A stretch of 64,000 bases of DNA from Anastrepha obliqua (taxonomy: Eukaryota; Arthropoda; Insecta; Diptera; Tephritidae): contig NC_072893.1 in assembly GCF_027943255.1 (NCBI RefSeq), positions 61,908,001-61,972,000 of the forward strand, in the 5' to 3' direction. The notes below the pieces were generated by a model that searched no databases, was not told the DNA's origin, and saw only the letters and a list, made by a program, of their open reading frames with translations. Position 1 is the first letter of the stretch. Each line of letters starts with the position of its first letter. Both the position numbers and the translations under genes were made by a program. Of this stretch, positions 34,009-45,096 are shown one piece after another.

Positions 34009-34302
34009 TAGGCGCGTTCTCCCTTTTTGGGAGTTTGGCCGATTTGTGGCGTGCGTCTTTATATTTTTCCAAAAATGGAGGCACCTACAGTTTCAAGCCG
34101 ACTCCGAACGGCATGTATTTTTTTATGAGGATTGTTTTCATGGCAGAAATACACTTGGAGGTTTGCCATTGCCTGCCGAGAGGCGGCCGCTATTAGAAAC
34201 ATCTTTTTTTTAATTTTGGTGTTTCACCGAGATTCGAACCTACGTTCTCTCTGTGAATTCCGAATGGTAGTCACTCACTAACCCATTCGGCTACGGCGGC
34301 CC
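34009..34302 (-). mobile_element. tRNA-derived SINE copy
   Basis: Minus-strand copy starting GGGCCGCCGTAGCCGAATGG with B box GGTTCGAATCT, ending in GGCGCGCCTAC-like sequence and a TA tail (33990-34008). Body landmarks TTTCAAGCCGACTCCGAACG and ACTTGGAGGTTTGCCATTGC are present. It lies right after the fold-back MITE. Confidence 0.85.
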
Positions 34303-34689
34303 GTAGTAGTTAGTTATAATTTAACAGATTTAATTAAACTTTACAAAATTTAATTCAAACATTGGTGAAACCGTAGCTGTATATAAAAAAGGTTTAATTA
34401 AACTATTCATAATAAATATTCAAAAATTTGAATAGGCGATCATTTGAAAATGAAAAATCTATCCTAACAAATTTGGAGATTTTATTCGACTCAATTTAGA
34501 TTCTAGTAATTGGAGAATATCGAGCATAAAGGGGTTTTGAGAGGCCAATATAGAAGAACTCCGAACTACGAAGAGCTCTGGACAGAATATTAGGGAAAAT
34601 CCTCTCAAGAAGCACCGCATAGTCAACAGCATCACGAATCAAATTAAAAATGAAAGACAGAGAGAGGTAAGATTATCCTTTTGTTTTGC

Positions 34690-35185
34690 AATGTTTTTAA
34701 GTTAATCTATAAGCATCGCGCTTCATAGGAAGGGATAGTACCCAAAAAGCATAAATTTCGGAACGCAAAATGTAAGAATACTTTCTGGATTCGTTCAATT
34801 CTAGCAGCATGTTGCTTATAATACGGAGACCAAATGAACGATACATACTCAATGTGATAAGAGGTGGCAATAACAGCGACACTCTTAGAAAAGGTAATTT
34901 TGAACACTTATTTATGTTCAGAGATATGCGATTACTGATACACCAGTTACTGAAATTATCTAGATCAATTTACACCAAATCAGAATCGAGAGAGTGATCG
35001 CCGAATATATCTTGGCACCATCTACATACATAAAGGAAGAATCTTGCTGGCGAGAAGCAAGAACAAATATCATTGATACACAGAAGAAAAACAAAAAAAA
35101 AAGCGGGCCTAGAATTTTACCTTGCGAAACCCGCAGAGCAAGCACCGAAGGAGGAGACCTAACATTCCACCTGGGAACAACGGGA
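34690..35185 (-). pseudogene. Jockey-like reverse transcriptase fragment
   Basis: The minus strand reads ALRVSQGKILGPLFFLFFFC (compare GVPQGSILGPLLFLLFINDI), then SSFMYVDGAKIYSAI (YADDLKIY box altered to YVDG), then remnants of the L-x-x-W...N-x-L-x-x-N-x-x-KC region after a shift. The catalytic box has lost its second Asp. Sequence at 34500-34690 may be more of the element. There is no tail or start. Confidence 0.6.
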
Positions 35186-35198
35186 AAATATATATAGG

Positions 35199-35310
35199 AG
35201 GCGGCCGCCGTAGCCGAGTGGGTTGATACATGACTACAATTCGGAATTCAGAGAGCACGTAGGTGGAAACCCTTAAACGAAGAAAAAGTTTTTTTATAAT
35301 AGCGGTCGTC
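35199..35310 (+). repeat. Partial SINE, plus orientation
   Basis: Starts GGCGGCCGCCGTAGCCGAGT, keeps the A box, has a damaged B box (GGTGGAAACCC), and ends at ATAGCGGTCGTC in the body. The 3' two thirds are lost. Confidence 0.75.
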
Positions 35311-36054
35311 TTCTTTTAACTCTGATTGGTCGGCGCCTAAAGTGAAAAATAAGGGGAGAAATTCAAAAGAGCAGCAGCATTTAATCTCTTTAAAAATTGA
35401 CAGTGCCAGTCAGTTATGACGCTATATATAAGGTGGCGCAAAATTAAACACCCTACCGGAAGGTCTATAATTTTTGCAAATGCCGTTCTTCGTCAATCAA
35501 AACTTGTGAACTAGACAACTGCAGTATAAAAACAGACAAACACTCAAAATATTTTTTTTTATTTAGTAAAAAAGTTATTCAAAAACAACATTGGATGTTT
35601 AACTTTGCTTTATTTGCCCTATGCAGAATTCAGTGAAGAATGCTCAGTATGGTGAAACGCAAAGGAGTTATTGACGCAAAATAGATGATGTGTATTTGTG
35701 TCGAAGGCACCACATACCTTCGGTACGCCATGGCGGAATGTACAAAGACAACAACCTTTTGCCGTCTACCAACAGGGTTATTCTCGCCCGGTTTACCTAC
35801 AGGGTTATTCTCGTCCATATAACGTAGTGCCTCAGAAAATGTCTTAAACCAACCTTAGAAAAAGTATTAGACCAGAAATAGGTCTTCAATCAAAAATGCA
35901 TAGGCATGTGGGAAAAGTCATGTGGATGTTTATATAGAAATGTGGGTCGCCCAGTGCTATGTTATAATCATGATAGGTAGGTAGGTAGGTAGAAGTGGCA
36001 GTTGGTATCTAACTCATTTAGACCGTAGCTGATCCATTGTGTTACCACAGTAGC
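35311..36054. other. No gene; possible DNA-transposon terminus
   Basis: At about 35431 is GGTGGCGCAAAATTAAACAC, which resembles the GGTGGCGC sequence at 45097 upstream of a mariner-like transposase fragment. A short CAGGGTTATTCTCG duplication lies at 35775-35815. TAGG repeats lie at 35970-35991. No gene is supported. Confidence 0.35.
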
Positions 36055-37400
36055 AGTTTATCTGCTACCTCTCTTTAAATATTTTGTTTTAAGTGTAATC
36101 CCATTGATCTGGCTGACACTTATATTCTTAAGATCATAAGTATCATTCAAGAACGATAAGCCAAAGTATCTAAGCCTTATGGGATGCCCCGCGGGATTGT
36201 AACAGAGAAGATGTCTGACGGATTCTTTCACCTCCTCATTCTTGCAGCTTCTGCAATAGCTGAAATTAGCTACGTCCAATCTTTGAGATTGCCGATTTTG
36301 CAGACAGTGGCCTGTGACCAAAGCAGCTAACATAGAGACATTTTACCTTGACAGATTAAGTAGAGTCAGACGTCCCATTTTGGCCAAATTCTTCTTGTAG
36401 TATTACGTGTCAGAGTATCAATCCGTCTTATGTTGGCTGAAGTGAAAATTCTATTTTTACCCCGCAGTTTGTAGATTCAGAGGGGTGTACCAGTAGTCTC
36501 CATGCCAAGAAGTAGGCAAGTGGTAGAGCCCTCTCTCGCTAATTTGCCTGCCATACCATTTGCTGATATGTCACTATGCCCTATGTCACACATATCAAAT
36601 GGATGCGGAATTATTTCGTCATCTCGTTAAGAGATGCCTGGCATTTGCGACCAATGATGGAATTAGTAACAAGAACACCAAGAGGTTTAATCGCCGCTTG
36701 GCTACCGGAGTAGATTTCCCTGAGGGTAGTCACATTTTTGCCTAAACAGACAGCTACTTCATTTATGGCTAGAATTCTGAAAAACACTATAGTGATTAGG
36801 AAGACGAGCCAAAATACTTACTTTTGCCTTCTTACAGTAGACGCCAAAGCCACCTTCATCGTCAAGCTTTGAGCCATCAGTAAAGAACCGTATGCACTTT
36901 TTGTGACCAGGTGTATTGTCAACCCACTCACGTCTTGATAGAATTCTAGTACTAAATTTAATAGGTTTTTGTGTGGTTCATTCAAACGATAGTCAACAGG
37001 ATTGGTAGGACCCAGACCGAGTATTATGGCCGAGTGGCCAACACCTAAATTACCCCATTGTGTAGTTGCAACTGACCGTGCAGCAGTGTTATCTGCATTC
37101 TGCTCTCCAACTAAATCTAGGGGAGGTAAGAAGAATGGAGTATTTAGAGCATCAGAGGGTGTGGCTCCAAGAGCGCCGTTAATACATATAAGCGCCATAT
37201 GCTGCACCTTCTGAAGCCTGTTTTAATTCGTAGTGTTGTCGAGACCCATCCACCAGGCTGTAATCCCATATAGATGGATAGGTCTGATATGTTATAAACA
37301 CATTAAAATAAGGAGTGTATAGAAAAGAGCATAAGTAGGATTGATGAGTGTAATGAGGACAAACCCTATGGATTTCCTTAACATTATGCATTACATGCAT
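36055..37400 (-). mobile_element. Jockey/R1-like non-LTR retrotransposon 3' part
   Basis: Minus-strand order: first the RT C-terminal/connection region (37207-36990, CINGALGATPSDALNTPFFL, PPLDLVGEQNADNTAARSVA). Next comes an RNase H domain (36990-36500) with a decayed D-G-S block near 36860, a VFQ block, and GHSDISANGMAGKLARE. The last part is the Cys tail (36333-36058, CRSCKNEEVKESVRHLLCYN). Frames shift repeatedly. The palm domain and everything 5' are absent. The same tail type occurs on the plus strand at 44207-44407 and 60320-60529. Confidence 0.75.
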
Positions 37401-37709
37401 ACTGCATCACAAGCTACAGTAACTGGAATTTCTAGAACCAAAAAATTTAAGATATTATTGGTGGCTTTGGAATTGTTTTCTCCCTTTTCTTACTGACTCT
37501 GCGACAGGACCCAGATCACATAATTCGAAAAAAAAATAGTTCGGCAAATGCTTTGAAATTACTTGTCCACCGTAATCCCACTGAGAAAGGGTATTTAATA
37601 TGTCTGCCTGATACCACCACTTATACACCAATTACTCTTGGGTGAATCGTGATTTGAAAGCTGGTGTTTTGTTGGCCTTTCTTAGGGTAAGCGGATGATA
37701 TTCATTTCA

Positions 37710-38344
37710 GGGGTGGTCTAGAGCTCGAAATTTTTCAGGAATTTTTTTTACAATAAAAAAATTAAAAACGATATTTAAATTTTTTAGGCCTTTTATTTAA
37801 CTTCTTTTAAATATAAAAATTAAAAACAATAAATTTTTGGTAGGGTAACATTTTTTTTTTTTCAATTTTAATAATTTTAAAAATGACGTTGAAGTTGACC
37901 CTCTCGAAAAATTGGAGCTGGACGGTGTTGTCCATTTTGGCTCTTCTTTTTTATTTGAAACACAAAAACTAAAAAAATGATTAATCAGTATGACTGTCGC
38001 GCTACTAGAATAAACAAACAAAAATTTGACAAAATGGCGCGGTTTTGACTTTGACACTCTAGAAATCGGTTTTGTTTTTCAGTTTTTAATAAAAAAAAAC
38101 GAAATAATTGAAATAATAATATGATTCTAGTACGGGCGATAGCCATTGATGTTGTGAACAACCATTCACCATTTAAATGCGATCTTTCAAGACGCCGCGT
38201 GGCGAATCTGAGTCTACCTGCAAAAACGTCTGTACAATCGAAAATACTGGGAATATCCTTCCAAAAATTTTACAGTCTATTCTTAAAAGCCATTCTTTCG
38301 AAATACCAAAACAGAAAATCATTTTTTGAAAATTCTAGGACCCC
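37710..38344. mobile_element. TTAA-type MITE, 635 bp, related to the piggyBac element at 50 kb
   Basis: The left end is GGGGTGGTCTAGAGCTCGAA. The right end, reverse complemented, is GGGGTCCTAGAATTTTCAAA, with TTAA at 38345-38348 and TTCA (one change) at 37706-37709. From 37743 to the right end it is alignable with the reverse complement of about 49981-50958, the region just downstream of the piggyBac-type transposase (shared blocks TTGTCCATTTTGGCTCTTCT and CGAAATAATTGAAATAATA). It therefore looks like an internally deleted, non-autonomous derivative of that family, and it lacks the SINE found in the other copy. Confidence 0.7.
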
Positions 38345-38348
38345 TTAA

Positions 38349-39946
38349 GTAACAGAGACTGCGGTGCATTATGATAACCTAACGTTTCGAAGGTGGTTAC
38401 GAAACAGCGTCATAATTCATTCCGTTTGTGACTGAACATCACCAGACTCTTATTTGCAGTTGCCAAACGATTTCGTTTGTTGTCAGTGGAGAGCAGTGCA
38501 TAGTCAAATATTTATATGCAAGTGAATTCAGTAATCCAAGTGATAAACCGACCACTGATTTATGCTGGCGTGTCGATCATTCGTTGAATGTGGAATAGCA
38601 TCGATTATTCCAAATTTGTTGACCTCAGTGGGGCTAACAGATCTTTTGATGGCCACTTCAGGAGCACCAAAATTGTGTAAATCAGTTGACAATGGCTCCA
38701 ATTCTTGGTGAATACTTTTCAAGCTATCCACAATATTTTTCAAGCTTTCTTTGATGCAACAAAATAATGTTGAACGGGCAAATGAGATTAACCTGTTTCA
38801 GTTTTTACAAAAAAATGCTCGTAGACACATACAGTACTGCGCAAAATTTTTTCAGTTGCACATTTCGATCAATGTTGGCGAAAGGCTAAAGTGGTAGGCG
38901 AAAAAAATGTTTGACTGGCAACACTGGTGGCCCATGCGACGGGCAGCGATGAGATTTAATAATAAATTTCCGCAATTTCAATGCAGTTGGCCTGTCAGTG
39001 TCAGTATAACTACCAACAGCAACAACAACAACAACGTGCAGCTAACAACATTGATTGCCAGATTAATAACCAATAAAGCAGTAACGAAAACCGATTTTTG
39101 TGCTGTAATGAAATTTACCTGTTCGTCCAAAGTCGGATATTGCGGTAAATGCTACTAGCAAAGTGCACAAAAACAAAATTGTGCAAAAAATCGTGTACTC
39201 GCATATTGCATATGAATGTGGTGCTCCTCTTGTTTCAGCCTTTTGTTTCATCTCTTTGTTTGCATACACAAATAGTAGTGCGTGTGTGAGTGTGTGTGTG
39301 CACTCGAACTGAAGCAATTTCTGTAATTTTTATTAATAATCTGTTGTTGTTATTGTGAAATTGACGAATGTGTTGGGTGGCGCCAATAATTCATTCCAAT
39401 TATTTGTTGTACAAATTGAATGGATCCAGGAGAAGTGTTGGAAAAACGGCATATTGGGGGATGTGTGCATGTGCGTGTATGGGTGAGTTTTCGCGTGAAA
39501 CAAAAGTGCATTCATTACAACAGATGGAAAAATATTGCAGATTTTTCAACAAATTGTACATCTCAATTTGCAAGTGGCATTTCGCTTATTAATATTTGAC
39601 TGTTGCTGGTAAACAAACACACGAACATAAACGCACACATTTGTGCATACTCGTACACAATTTGATGCTGGAAGTTTTTCTAGGAATTAACTACTGTACG
39701 AGTGCAACCATTCCAGTTTAAATGTAGTAAAAAGTGGTGATTTCCTGCAGCATGTCGATGGCCATCGCTAAAAATTAAATTGTTTTTCACAGAAGCTCTC
39801 GAGTGGTACTAAAACATTATATGCATATAAATTTATTGATTCGATTTGCATAAATGGGGTATCAGGCCAGACAGAATCAGGAAGTCAGTGTGAGTGTTCC
39901 AGCGTATTATCTTCAAACATAATTTTTTAAAGAGAAGAATTACCCT
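38349..39946. other. No gene recognised
   Basis: Includes a CAACAACAACAAC run near 39020 and a GTGTGTGTG run near 39285. Several short open frames on both strands have no recognisable domain. Confidence 0.35.
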
Positions 39947-40001
39947 TTAACACGTTAAGTGCCAAGCGGATTTGACGAAGTCCAAGCAGTTAATGGGTGT
40001 A
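39947..40001 (+). repeat. Possible piggyBac-type left terminus
   Basis: TTAA followed by CACGTTAAGTGCCAAGCGGA and TTTGACGAA resembles the reverse complement of the sequence ending at 52945 (TTAA then CACATTGAGTGTCAAGGGGT, TTTGACGAA). It suggests one end of a piggyBac-like element into which the DD37D element at 40002 later inserted. No matching right end was found nearby. Confidence 0.45.
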
Positions 40002-40501
40002 CAGCGTCCGGCACTCGAAGTGTAAGCTATTAAACAGGCCATAAATTTTGTTTGGAAAATTACTTTTATTGATTTCAAAGTAAAAAGGTGTGAAAATAAT
40101 ACAAAAGTGAGAATCAATTTACTGTTGCTTGAAATGATCACCTTTTGTCTTGACTGTGGCTTGAGTTGGTCCAGAAACGAGTCGCAAGCTGCCCGAAAGT
40201 GACTTGCAGGTATTTTGGCTCACTCGCGTACAATAGCTGCTTTCAGCGCGTCGAAACTGGTGAATCTTTTAGTTCGGACCTTGCTTTGCAAAATGACTCA
40301 AAGAGAATAATCCATCGGAGCTATTGTGTGGGCGTTATAAAGTTCGGTACGTTGTTTTTAGCCATTCTTGGTTCACTCGAGCTTTGTGAGACGGTGCGGA
40401 GTCCTGTTGAAACGTCCATGGTCTGCCACCGAAATGTTTGTTGTCTGCCCACGCCTCCAAAGTAACCTTCAGAATATACTATATATATACATATATATAT
40501 A

Positions 40502-41003
40502 AGTTAGCACGCTGCGGCACCCAACATATTGCATTCCCACACCCTACCGATACACGTGCCGCTGCATCAGCATAATCGCTGTTATTCTGTAGTACAACCC
40601 AACACCCTAAGTCAAGGCCAATTGCATATCAAGTACCACGTACTAATGCTTACGCAATAAGAACAGAGCCAGACGTACCGTCAGCAAATTATGTTTCACA
40701 CGATTGTGAAATAATTGCACATGCCACCAGTGCATGCCGACCGTGGGAAGCTAGGGGCGGAGCCAGCGTACCAAGACACGGCGCACCTGAAGACAGCAGA
40801 ACGACCAAAACCTATAAAGGCCTGCAGCCAACATCAAGGGGCAGTTGCGTAGTGGACACTAACTTTAGTTGTAACGTTTGATTATCTGTATAGTTAATAA
40901 ACTGTGTAATTGTAACTGTAATCCTTCAGTGTTTGATTTGCAGGGCAAGTTGGCCCTTTAATTTTTTTAAGTGTATTGGACTGAAAGTCCTTTTCTTATA
41001 ATT
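40502..41003 (+). mobile_element. Putative solo LTR (gypsy/errantivirus-like ends)
   Basis: A 502-bp insert sits in a TA tract. It begins AGTTAGCACGCTGCGGCACC and ends CTTTTCTTATAATT. AGT... and ...YAAYT ends in a TATA-rich target are the habit of the 17.6/297/gypsy group of insect LTR elements. Inside are, in order, a TATA box (TATAAAG, 40813-40819), a CAGTTGCG start-like motif about 25 bases on (40842), and a poly(A) signal AATAAA (40896-40901). There is no primer-binding site, coding region or second LTR, so it would be a recombined solo LTR. A clean 4-bp target duplication could not be shown. Confidence 0.55.
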
Positions 41004-41010
41004 ATAATAA

Positions 41011-41314
41011 TATAATTGGCGCGTACACCCTTTTTGGCCGAGCTCCTCCTCTTATTTGTGGTGTGTGTCTTGATGTTGTTCCACAAATGGAGGGACCTAC
41101 AGTTTCAAGCCGACTCCGAACGGCAGATATTTTTATGAGGAGCTTTTTCATGACCGAAATACACTCGGAGGTTTGCCATTGCCTATCGAGGGGAGACCGT
41201 TATTAGAAAAATATTTTTCTTAATTTTGGTGTTTCACAGAGATTCGAACCTACGTTCTCTATGTAAATTCCGAATGGTAGTCACGGACCAACCCATTCGG
41301 CTACGGCGGCCGCC
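41011..41314 (-). mobile_element. tRNA-derived SINE inside DD37D copy 2
   Basis: Minus-strand copy starting GGCGGCCGCCGTAGCCGAAT, B box GGTTCGAATCT, ending GGCGCGCCAATTATAT. It has a 10-14 base gap near the GGCCGAGCTCC landmark relative to other copies. It interrupts the transposase at the same base as the SINE at 7403-7737; flanks are CAGAATA on one side and CAGCAGAATACTTTCC on the other. Confidence 0.88.
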
Positions 41315-42065
41315 AGCAGAATACTTTCCCGATAATATTTCGCATTTACCTTCACGCCAGCCTGACTCGATAACTCAAATTCTTGTACGAACGGTCGGTC
41401 AAATAAACCCTATCGTTTCGTGAGTTTACGAATTGCTCAATTTGAAAATGTTTCTCGTCAGAAAACAGAATGTTCGGAAATTGGCCGCTTTCAGCTAAGC
41501 GCGAAGCAATTCCTTGGCGCTCTCAAGTCTGACTTTTTGCTGCTTTGGTGTGAGATCATGCGTATTTTGGATCTTGTAAGGCTTAACTTTAAGATGATTT
41601 TTCAGTATGCGATGGAAGCTACGCACAGATATTTTCAGTTCTTTCGCCATTTGATTTGCAGGACGAAGGTCGGGAATTTCGCTCAAGTTGCTTCTTCACT
41701 TTTTGAACCATCTCACGTGACGTTGCAGCATTTTGATGACGACCTCCATGACGTTTCGCGATGCTACTAGTGTCATTGTAAAGAGTAATAATGCGATAAA
41801 CAAAACCTTTATTTACTTTAAGGTGCCCGAGCTCATGAGCACTCCCTGGTTGTGATTTTCCATCCAAATATAATGACATCACACTATTAGGTTTGAAAAT
41901 CATTACTGACTTTCTCTTTTCGCGTTTACTCTCGGCAAAATGCTTCCACTCGGTTGTAAACAATACTCGGAACTGTCATTGATCCAACTAACAGACAGCT
42001 GATGTCCGTGCATCAGCTGCGCGAGCGGACTGAAGTTGATTACACTTCGAGTGCCGGAGCCAGTA

Positions 42066-42363
42066 CTCAAAATTCAGTTGCTTTGCCTACTAAATCTTGC
42101 TTTACGATAGATTCGTGATAATTTTCCCTAATGCCATGTTGGATATTACCAATTTCTCACCACTTGTGATTGTTTCTTTCTTATGGCAAGAGAAGTAGGC
42201 ATATTCTACACTTGTATACGAATTATTCAAACATAAACAAAAAAATTACATATTTTTGTTTTTTGCTTTCTAGGGACTTATGTGAATAATACACAAGTTT
42301 CAGAAGATACCGCGTTTTATAATCGTAACTAGGGCATATTTCCGCGAATACTAAACTATTAGA
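42066..42363. other. Upstream region of CFAP144-like gene 1
   Basis: Short AT-rich gap between the DD37D element and the gene. No TATA box or other promoter motif is clear. Confidence 0.3.
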
Positions 42364-42723
42364 ATGATTTGTTGTGGACAAAATAGGGAGGGCGTCAAAA
42401 AAGGATTTAAACCGCGTTTCAATAAAAAGGCTATAACTGAAAAGTTTTATGCGCGTCATGATCAATTAATTGCAAATCCAAATTATAGAGGGAGTTATGA
42501 ACTTTATTGTGAGGAGATACAGAAACGGCAAAGTCACGATCCTCATAATAATATGTTGGCACCGCGTACAGAAAATCAAGTTTACGGTTGGCTGCAGTTC
42601 TTGGCATTCAAATATGAAGATGGTTATGACAAATTTCTTTTTCATCGAAGCCGACCAACTGATGAAAATATGAAAATCCAATTGGCAGTGAATTTGGAGA
42701 CTTTGCGCGGAATGAAACGTTAG
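42364..42723 (+). CDS. CFAP144 (FAM183)-like protein, paralogue 1
   Basis: An intact, intronless 119-codon gene starting MICCGQNREG and ending LRGMKR, TAG. Motifs: EKFYARHDQL near residues 23-32, LAPRTENQVYGWLQFL near 65-80, and a hydrophilic C-terminus with DKFLFHRSRPTDEN. The E/Q-V-GW core, followed by D..L..F and a short polar tail, resembles the CFAP144/FAM183 family of ciliary and flagellar microtubule-associated proteins. In flies that would imply a role in the sperm or sensory-neuron axoneme. The family call is from memory and moderate. That it is a real gene is better supported, because a paralogue with about 45% identity is conserved at 47433-47786 while surrounding transposon frames are broken. 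The start is the first ATG of the frame and aligns with the paralogue's start (MSCCEP). Confidence 0.65.
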   Translation: MICCGQNREGVKKGFKPRFNKKAITEKFYARHDQLIANPNYRGSYELYCEEIQKRQSHDPHNNMLAPRTENQVYGWLQFLAFKYEDGYDKFLFHRSRPTDENMKIQLAVNLETLRGMKR

Positions 42724-43365
42724 TACTATGTACAGGAGTAATGAATGCAAATATTTATATTGGCAAGGGGTAGTCCAAATAGAAATTTTTTTCTATAAAT
42801 GTTTTGATAAATAATGTATATTATTTTGGTAAATCTCATGTCTTTATTGAAGAGAGTAAACATTGTCGCTATTTATGAAATATGCTTTCATTCATGTGGC
42901 TGCCTTAGCTGGCCTCAGGGCAGGGTTGACTTCGCTTAGGCTTATTATGTGAACCAAGTGCAAGAGTATGTGGAGATTTTCCTGCTCTATGTTACCTTGG
43001 ATTATCGGCAAAGCATCAAGTTTTATATAAAAAAAACACCTAAAATTATCTACGGACATAATATCGCAACTCTAAGGTGGCACCCGGGTTCATAAGGACG
43101 GCTGCTAACCGAACTTAGTGCGCTAAATATCGATTTCTTATGGGCTCTGTGATCTGGTAGCCTGCTAAAACTTATTAATTTACAAGTAACTATCTTCAAT
43201 TTAAGCTCGAAAATGATCGTTACTTATGAAGTAGCCGGAATAGTATTTTCAGCGGCATTTTCGAGAAAGTAAAAAAATATAAATTTTTCTCCCGTCAATC
43301 AAGGGCGAATTTTCTCTTGCAAGTTCAAGTAACTTTGCTTGTTTTTAACTCCTTAAAGACGGAAA
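42724..43365. other. 3' flank of CFAP144-like gene 1; no other feature
   Basis: AT-rich. A weak AATAAT near 42812 could serve as poly(A) signal. Nothing else is supported. Confidence 0.3.
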
Positions 43366-43473
43366 GGCGGCGGCGTAGCTGAATGGGTTGGTGCGTTCAT
43401 ACCATTCGGAATTCAGAGAGAACGTAGGTTCGAATCTCGGTGAAAGATCAAAATAAAGAAAAACATTTTTCTC
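43366..43473 (+). mobile_element. Short SINE copy (tRNA head only), plus orientation
   Basis: GGCGGCGGCGTAGCTGAATG (A box), then B box GGTTCGAATCTCGG and AAATAAAGAAAAACATTTTT, followed at once by a TA/TATATG microsatellite. The 200-base body of the long copies is missing, giving a head-plus-tail form like the one at 50713-50815. Confidence 0.75.
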
Positions 43474-43474
43474 A

Positions 43475-43478
43475 TATA

Positions 43479-43525
<47 letters not shown>

Positions 43526-43548
43526 ATATATATTATATATAATATTAA
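43475..43548. repeat. (TATATG)n / (TA)n microsatellite
   Basis: About eight ATGTAT units, then TA repeats, forming the 3' tail of the short SINE. Confidence 0.85.
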
Positions 43549-43625
43549 CTAATAAAATATAAATCGGAAGTCGTTGTGAACTTATCGTCGTTGTGAACTT
43601 GAAACCGGCCACTGATTAAGGTTCT

Positions 43626-44505
43626 ATGTATGCTATTATCATCTTCACTGGTAGCTTAAAGCTAAGCAGCAAGGTTGGTGGCGAGCATCTGTGGATCTCC
43701 TTCAGTTTCCGGCTCTTCGACTACTGTAGTGCTTTTCAGGCTGAACTGATGGCAGTAATGAAAGCCACGACACTGGTACAGTGTGATGCGATATCTGGAA
43801 ATGACATTTACATTTTCACTGACTGCCGGGTGGCGATAAAATCCCTGACAAAACAGTCGACAACCGCCAAGGTAGCCATGAAATTCCGCACATCTCTTTA
43901 CGAGATGGCTGAGTTATTTCGATGAACTAGCGATACAGGGCAGCAAATTGATGAGATCAGTACATAGACAATGCCATAGGCGTACCCTTACAAACATGTA
44001 AGCTACTCATCCCTGAAGAAATCGTAAGGAAAGCAAACGAAAGATGGCGTAATGAAGCCACCTGCAAAATCGCAAGTCAACTGTGACCGACTCTCAATGC
44101 TAAATGAACAGAATCTCTGCTAAGCCAAAATAAACACAGTCCTTGCACTCTGATTTCAGTCATAACGGGGCACTGCCTAATAGGTAGGTACCACCAATGG
44201 ACGGGTGTGCAAGCACATGACTTCTGTAGAAATTGTCTTGATGAGAAAGAGGAAGAGACAATCTTGCACCTTCTGTGTCATTCTCCTGTTCTATCCAGAC
44301 GAAGATTTACTATTCTAGGCAAACAATTTTTTAACGCACTAGAAGATCTCTGTTCTGCAGAAATAGGAGATATTCGTAAATTTTTGAAAAGCACACACTG
44401 GTTTTAGGAGAAATTGGGGAAGCTCCCCACGCGGCATCACAATAGGCTATGAGTCTGAGTGTGTCCCACAGGACAATCGCTTCAACCTAACCCAACCTAA
44501 AGGTA
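43626..44505 (+). mobile_element. Jockey/R1-like retrotransposon 3' part (RNase H and Cys tail)
   Basis: Plus strand 43626-43925 encodes an RNase H piece: RLFDYCSAFQAELMAVMKAT (active-site Glu in FQAE) and NDIYIFTDCRVAIKSLTKQS (active-site Asp in FTDC). At 44207-44407 follows the tail, HDFCRNCLDEKEEETILHLL, CHSPVLSRRRFTILG and FLKSTHWF. The stretch between is frameshifted. The copy ends in a CAACCTAACCCAACCTAA tract near 44490. The RT domain is absent. Confidence 0.75.
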
Positions 44506-45096
44506 GTAGACATAGAGACAAGACAAAAAAAATACGATGGAGATGAGCTGGCAGGGTGACTCGGCAGATCTGGCTAAAAGTTAATGAAAAATTATTTACA
44601 TGTCAAATCCTATTTGACTGTTGGAATACTGCACCGTTATATTTTGTGGGTAAAAGTTCATTTCTTCGACTGCATTGACCCGTTCGGACGCCATTGTTGT
44701 TCCGCTCTGCCCACCATCATAGCAAACATTTTCTTTGATTTCAACTGGCTTGGATGCAATGGACATTTTTTAATTGCATTCTTTATTAACGCTTTAGTAA
44801 GAGAAGAGATTTGAATCATAAAATATGGGCGTCTCTGTTAAAAGCTCAGCCCAATGCAACAGTGTATTGGCTGTCAATGTGAAGACGTTTACTACGGTTT
44901 TTAGTTGAGATTTAAGTAGAAGGTATCGCTAGCTTAAATGTGTTGAAGAGGCATTTCAACTGTTTAGGAAACTTCTTTCGATGTCCAATTTATTGTAGTG
45001 GTTCACTATTTTACATGAAGCAATTTATTTAGTATTTATCTGGCAGTTATTTTGGGTCTTGAGTTTCGGTTAATGAAAGGACATCATATGTAACAG
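44506..45096. other. No gene recognised
   Basis: A 76-codon plus-strand frame at 44584-44814 has a hydrophobic centre but no known family. I see no repeat structure. Confidence 0.3.

Larger units (their letters stand above)
40002..42063 (-). mobile_element. DD37D (maT-like) element, copy 2, carrying a SINE and an LTR
   Basis: This copy keeps both terminal repeats: CAGCGTCCGGCACTCGAAGT on the left and, reverse complemented, CTGGCTCCGGCACTCGAAGT on the right. TA lies on each side (40000-40001 and 42064-42065). The minus-strand transposase N-terminal half (41495-41963) is frameshifted: FAESKREKRKSVMIFKPNSV, MVQKVKKQLERNSRPSS, then ANQMAKELKISVRSFHRILK. The C-terminal half is at 40130-40480. It is split by a SINE at exactly the same position as in copy 1. 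The SINE's TA tail in turn holds a 502-bp LTR-like insert. Without the inserts the element would be about 1.24 kb. Confidence 0.88.

Noticed and set aside
33690..34196. 168-codon open frame across the fold-back MITE and SINE
   Set aside because: It is read-through of inverted-repeat and SINE sequence and has no protein-like pattern.
43366..43440. tRNA-like A and B boxes of SINE copies as tRNA genes
   Set aside because: The heads do not fold into a full cloverleaf with paired acceptor stem, and they are followed by SINE body or tail sequence.
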